The notes beneath the pieces are model-generated. The model was not told where the DNA came from and searched no databases. It saw only the letters and a program-made list of their open reading frames with translations. A stretch of DNA of 64,000 bases from the NCBI RefSeq assembly GCF_018687785.1, contig NZ_LTBL01000001.1, positions 248,001 to 312,000 of the forward strand. The letters are read 5' to 3'. Of this stretch, positions 63,155 to 64,000 are shown piece after piece. The position numbers and the translations under genes are program-made. The DNA is from Methanovulcanius yangii (GTDB lineage: Archaea > Halobacteriota > Methanomicrobia > Methanomicrobiales > Methanomicrobiaceae). Position 1 is the stretch's first letter; each line of letters starts with the position of its first letter.

Positions 63155-63781
63155 TTATGCCCGCATCCCCGCGCTCATACCGCAGAGGTCATGGATGATG
63201 CGAAGAACTATCAGCCGTTCCCCTTCGACGACGGTCTGTGCAACAATGAAGGTGAGAAATCCCTGTCTGCTGAAGATTTGCCGGACTTCGTCGATGCCGG
63301 TGAGGTCGGAGATGAGAAGCAGGGCCCTTCCATGTGGTGCAATAATATCGGAGAGGATATCTGCAAATCGTCGTATGGAGTCCCTGCCGTCTTCGCCGCC
63401 GTCAAGGGCGTGTTCGAGCCAGTCATCGATACGTTCGCCGGGTGCTGTAGGGAGATAGGGTGGATTGAAGAGTACGACATCAAATTGGTGACAGAGACCC
63501 GATGCCAGATCCGTCCTGATGACCTCCACTCTCTGGATTCGGGCAGATTTGCAGGCGTGGGGATTGATATCGGTCGCATAGCAACGGGTAACTGTCGCAA
63601 TATGCCTGGCAATATACCCGCTGCCGGTGCCTATCTCGAGTACTGTCTCTCCTGGATGCACCTCATGCATGGCTGCCTCCAGGAGAAGCATGGTGTCCGC
63701 TTCCGGCTGGTAGACCTGGGGATGCCATTGGGGGTGCCCCTCCCCGGGATTATCTGTTGCGTTATTCAATTTGGACTCCAT
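63155..63781 (-). CDS. HemK2/Mtq2-type protein methyltransferase
   Basis: The product of about 208 residues is a class I SAM methyltransferase: VLEIGTGSGYIARHIA is motif I, and VVLFNPPYLPTAPGERIDDWLEHALDGGEDGRDSI contains the NPPY motif that marks glutamine/lysine protein methyltransferases. Homologues modify the GGQ glutamine of release factor aRF1. The ATG at 63781 has AGGA 7 bases upstream and lies just after the start site predicted from a TTTAAA box; an ATG 11 codons earlier would be upstream of it. It is divergent from the last gene. Confidence 0.88.
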   Translation of the reverse strand: MESKLNNATDNPGEGHPQWHPQVYQPEADTMLLLEAAMHEVHPGETVLEIGTGSGYIARHIATVTRCYATDINPHACKSARIQRVEVIRTDLASGLCHQFDVVLFNPPYLPTAPGERIDDWLEHALDGGEDGRDSIRRFADILSDIIAPHGRALLLISDLTGIDEVRQIFSRQGFLTFIVAQTVVEGERLIVLRIIHDLCGMSAGMRA

Positions 63782-63858
63782 CTGGTGTTCCTTCTCAGTT
63801 ACGGCCCATGGCATTACCCTTTAAAGCCATGTACATGCTACATTGTAAATACGGACTT

Positions 63859-64000
63859 ATGGAGATTGTCATAGGAAAAGCAGCAGGCAGGGATTTTGCC
63901 ATCGATGCACAGGAACTGGTGACGGGAAGGACATGCATTATCGCCCAGTCAGGTGCCGGAAAAAGCTGGAGCATTGCGGTTTTATGTGAACAGCTGTGCC
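63859..64000 (+). CDS. P-loop ATPase of HerA/DUF87 type (5' end only)
   Basis: Only 47 codons are inside the window. They read MEIVIGKAAGRDFAIDAQEL, then LVTGRTCIIAQSGAGKSWSI with Walker A AQSGAGKS. The N-terminal strand pattern and the SGAGKSW loop resemble HerA-like helicases and related ATP-binding proteins of methanogens. With only the start visible, the family assignment is tentative. Confidence 0.55.
   Translation, partial: MEIVIGKAAGRDFAIDAQELVTGRTCIIAQSGAGKSWSIAVLCEQLC

Noticed and set aside
1-64000. CRISPR arrays, tRNA/rRNA genes, intact insertion sequences, inteins or an Orc1/Cdc6-linked origin
   Set aside because: I looked for direct-repeat arrays, cloverleaf or rRNA landmarks, transposases, intein breaks in polB and RuBisCO, and cdc6, and saw none.

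Overview
The window is a dense stretch of chromosome from a methanogenic euryarchaeon, most likely order Methanomicrobiales. The evidence is a seven-gene cluster for activating methyl-coenzyme M reductase (AtwA plus methanogenesis marker proteins 3, 6, 5, 15, 17 and 7), the F420 gene cofD, an archaeal family-B DNA polymerase, RadB, a CDC48/VAT AAA+ ATPase, a form III RuBisCO with ribose-1,5-bisphosphate isomerase, and archaeal promoters (TATA elements about 25-30 bp before start codons, several genes apparently leaderless). The assignment to order is inference from gene content; no rRNA or tRNA gene is visible.

Layout. 1-3.6 kb (minus): end of gatA, gatC, a glutaminase-less asparagine-synthetase-like gene, purB and a PspC-domain protein. 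3.7-8.2 kb (plus): XPD/DinG-type helicase overlapping a DNA alkyltransferase, then panE, mobA, rlmH. 8.4-10.1 kb (minus): pyrD-pyrK. 10.1-13.4 kb (plus): malate dehydrogenase and DNA polymerase B. 13.4-17.5 kb: a non-coding gap, two flavodoxin-domain proteins, a metallo-beta-lactamase-fold protein, an exported PEGA-domain protein and an AhpD-like protein. 17.5-24.4 kb (minus): the MCR-activation operon. 24.5-30.3 kb: HAD phosphatase-like gene divergent from R15P isomerase-RuBisCO-dapF, then radB and larC. 30.4-35.3 kb (plus): CDC48 homologue with an unusual D2 lid, an acyl-CoA synthetase-like protein and a RecA/KaiC-fold protein without a P-loop lysine. 35.3-37.4 kb (minus): aspS-metE-like. 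37.6-42.1 kb (plus): UspA, a 914-residue HEAT-repeat protein and an exported protein. 42.1-44.9 kb (minus): a CofD paralogue, a membrane protein and cofD. 45.0-49.9 kb (plus): HD phosphohydrolase, ubiX-ubiD-aconitase X (archaeal mevalonate branch) and trpF. 50.0-53.2 kb (minus): phosphoglucosamine-mutase-family protein, MobB-MoaE fusion and a DUF5806-like protein. 53.2-54.8 kb: 1.6 kb almost without coding sequence. 54.8-55.7 kb (plus): Xer-type recombinase, preceded by a perfect 28-bp palindrome. 56.0-58.4 kb (minus): carboxy(nor)spermidine dehydrogenase and decarboxylase. 58.7-63.1 kb (plus): mutS-mutL. The end holds a HemK-type methyltransferase and the start of a P-loop (HerA/DUF87-like) ATPase.

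Themes. Several genes serve C1 and cofactor metabolism: MCR activation, F420 (cofD), molybdopterin (mobA, mobB-moaE), prenylated FMN (ubiX) and nickel (larC). GatCA, an AspRS with residues of the non-discriminating type, and the asparagine-synthetase-like gene fit tRNA-dependent asparagine formation. R15P isomerase and RuBisCO form the core of archaeal AMP/pentose-bisphosphate metabolism. The aconitase X-UbiD-UbiX trio fits the archaeal mevalonate pathway through trans-anhydromevalonate phosphate.

The least explained part is 53.2-54.8 kb with its recombinase, dif-sized palindrome, an isolated strong TATA element and a possible decayed gene. Other candidates for new biology are the diverged CofD paralogue, the CDC48 homologue with an apparently duplicated D2 lid, and the P-loop-defective KaiC-like protein.
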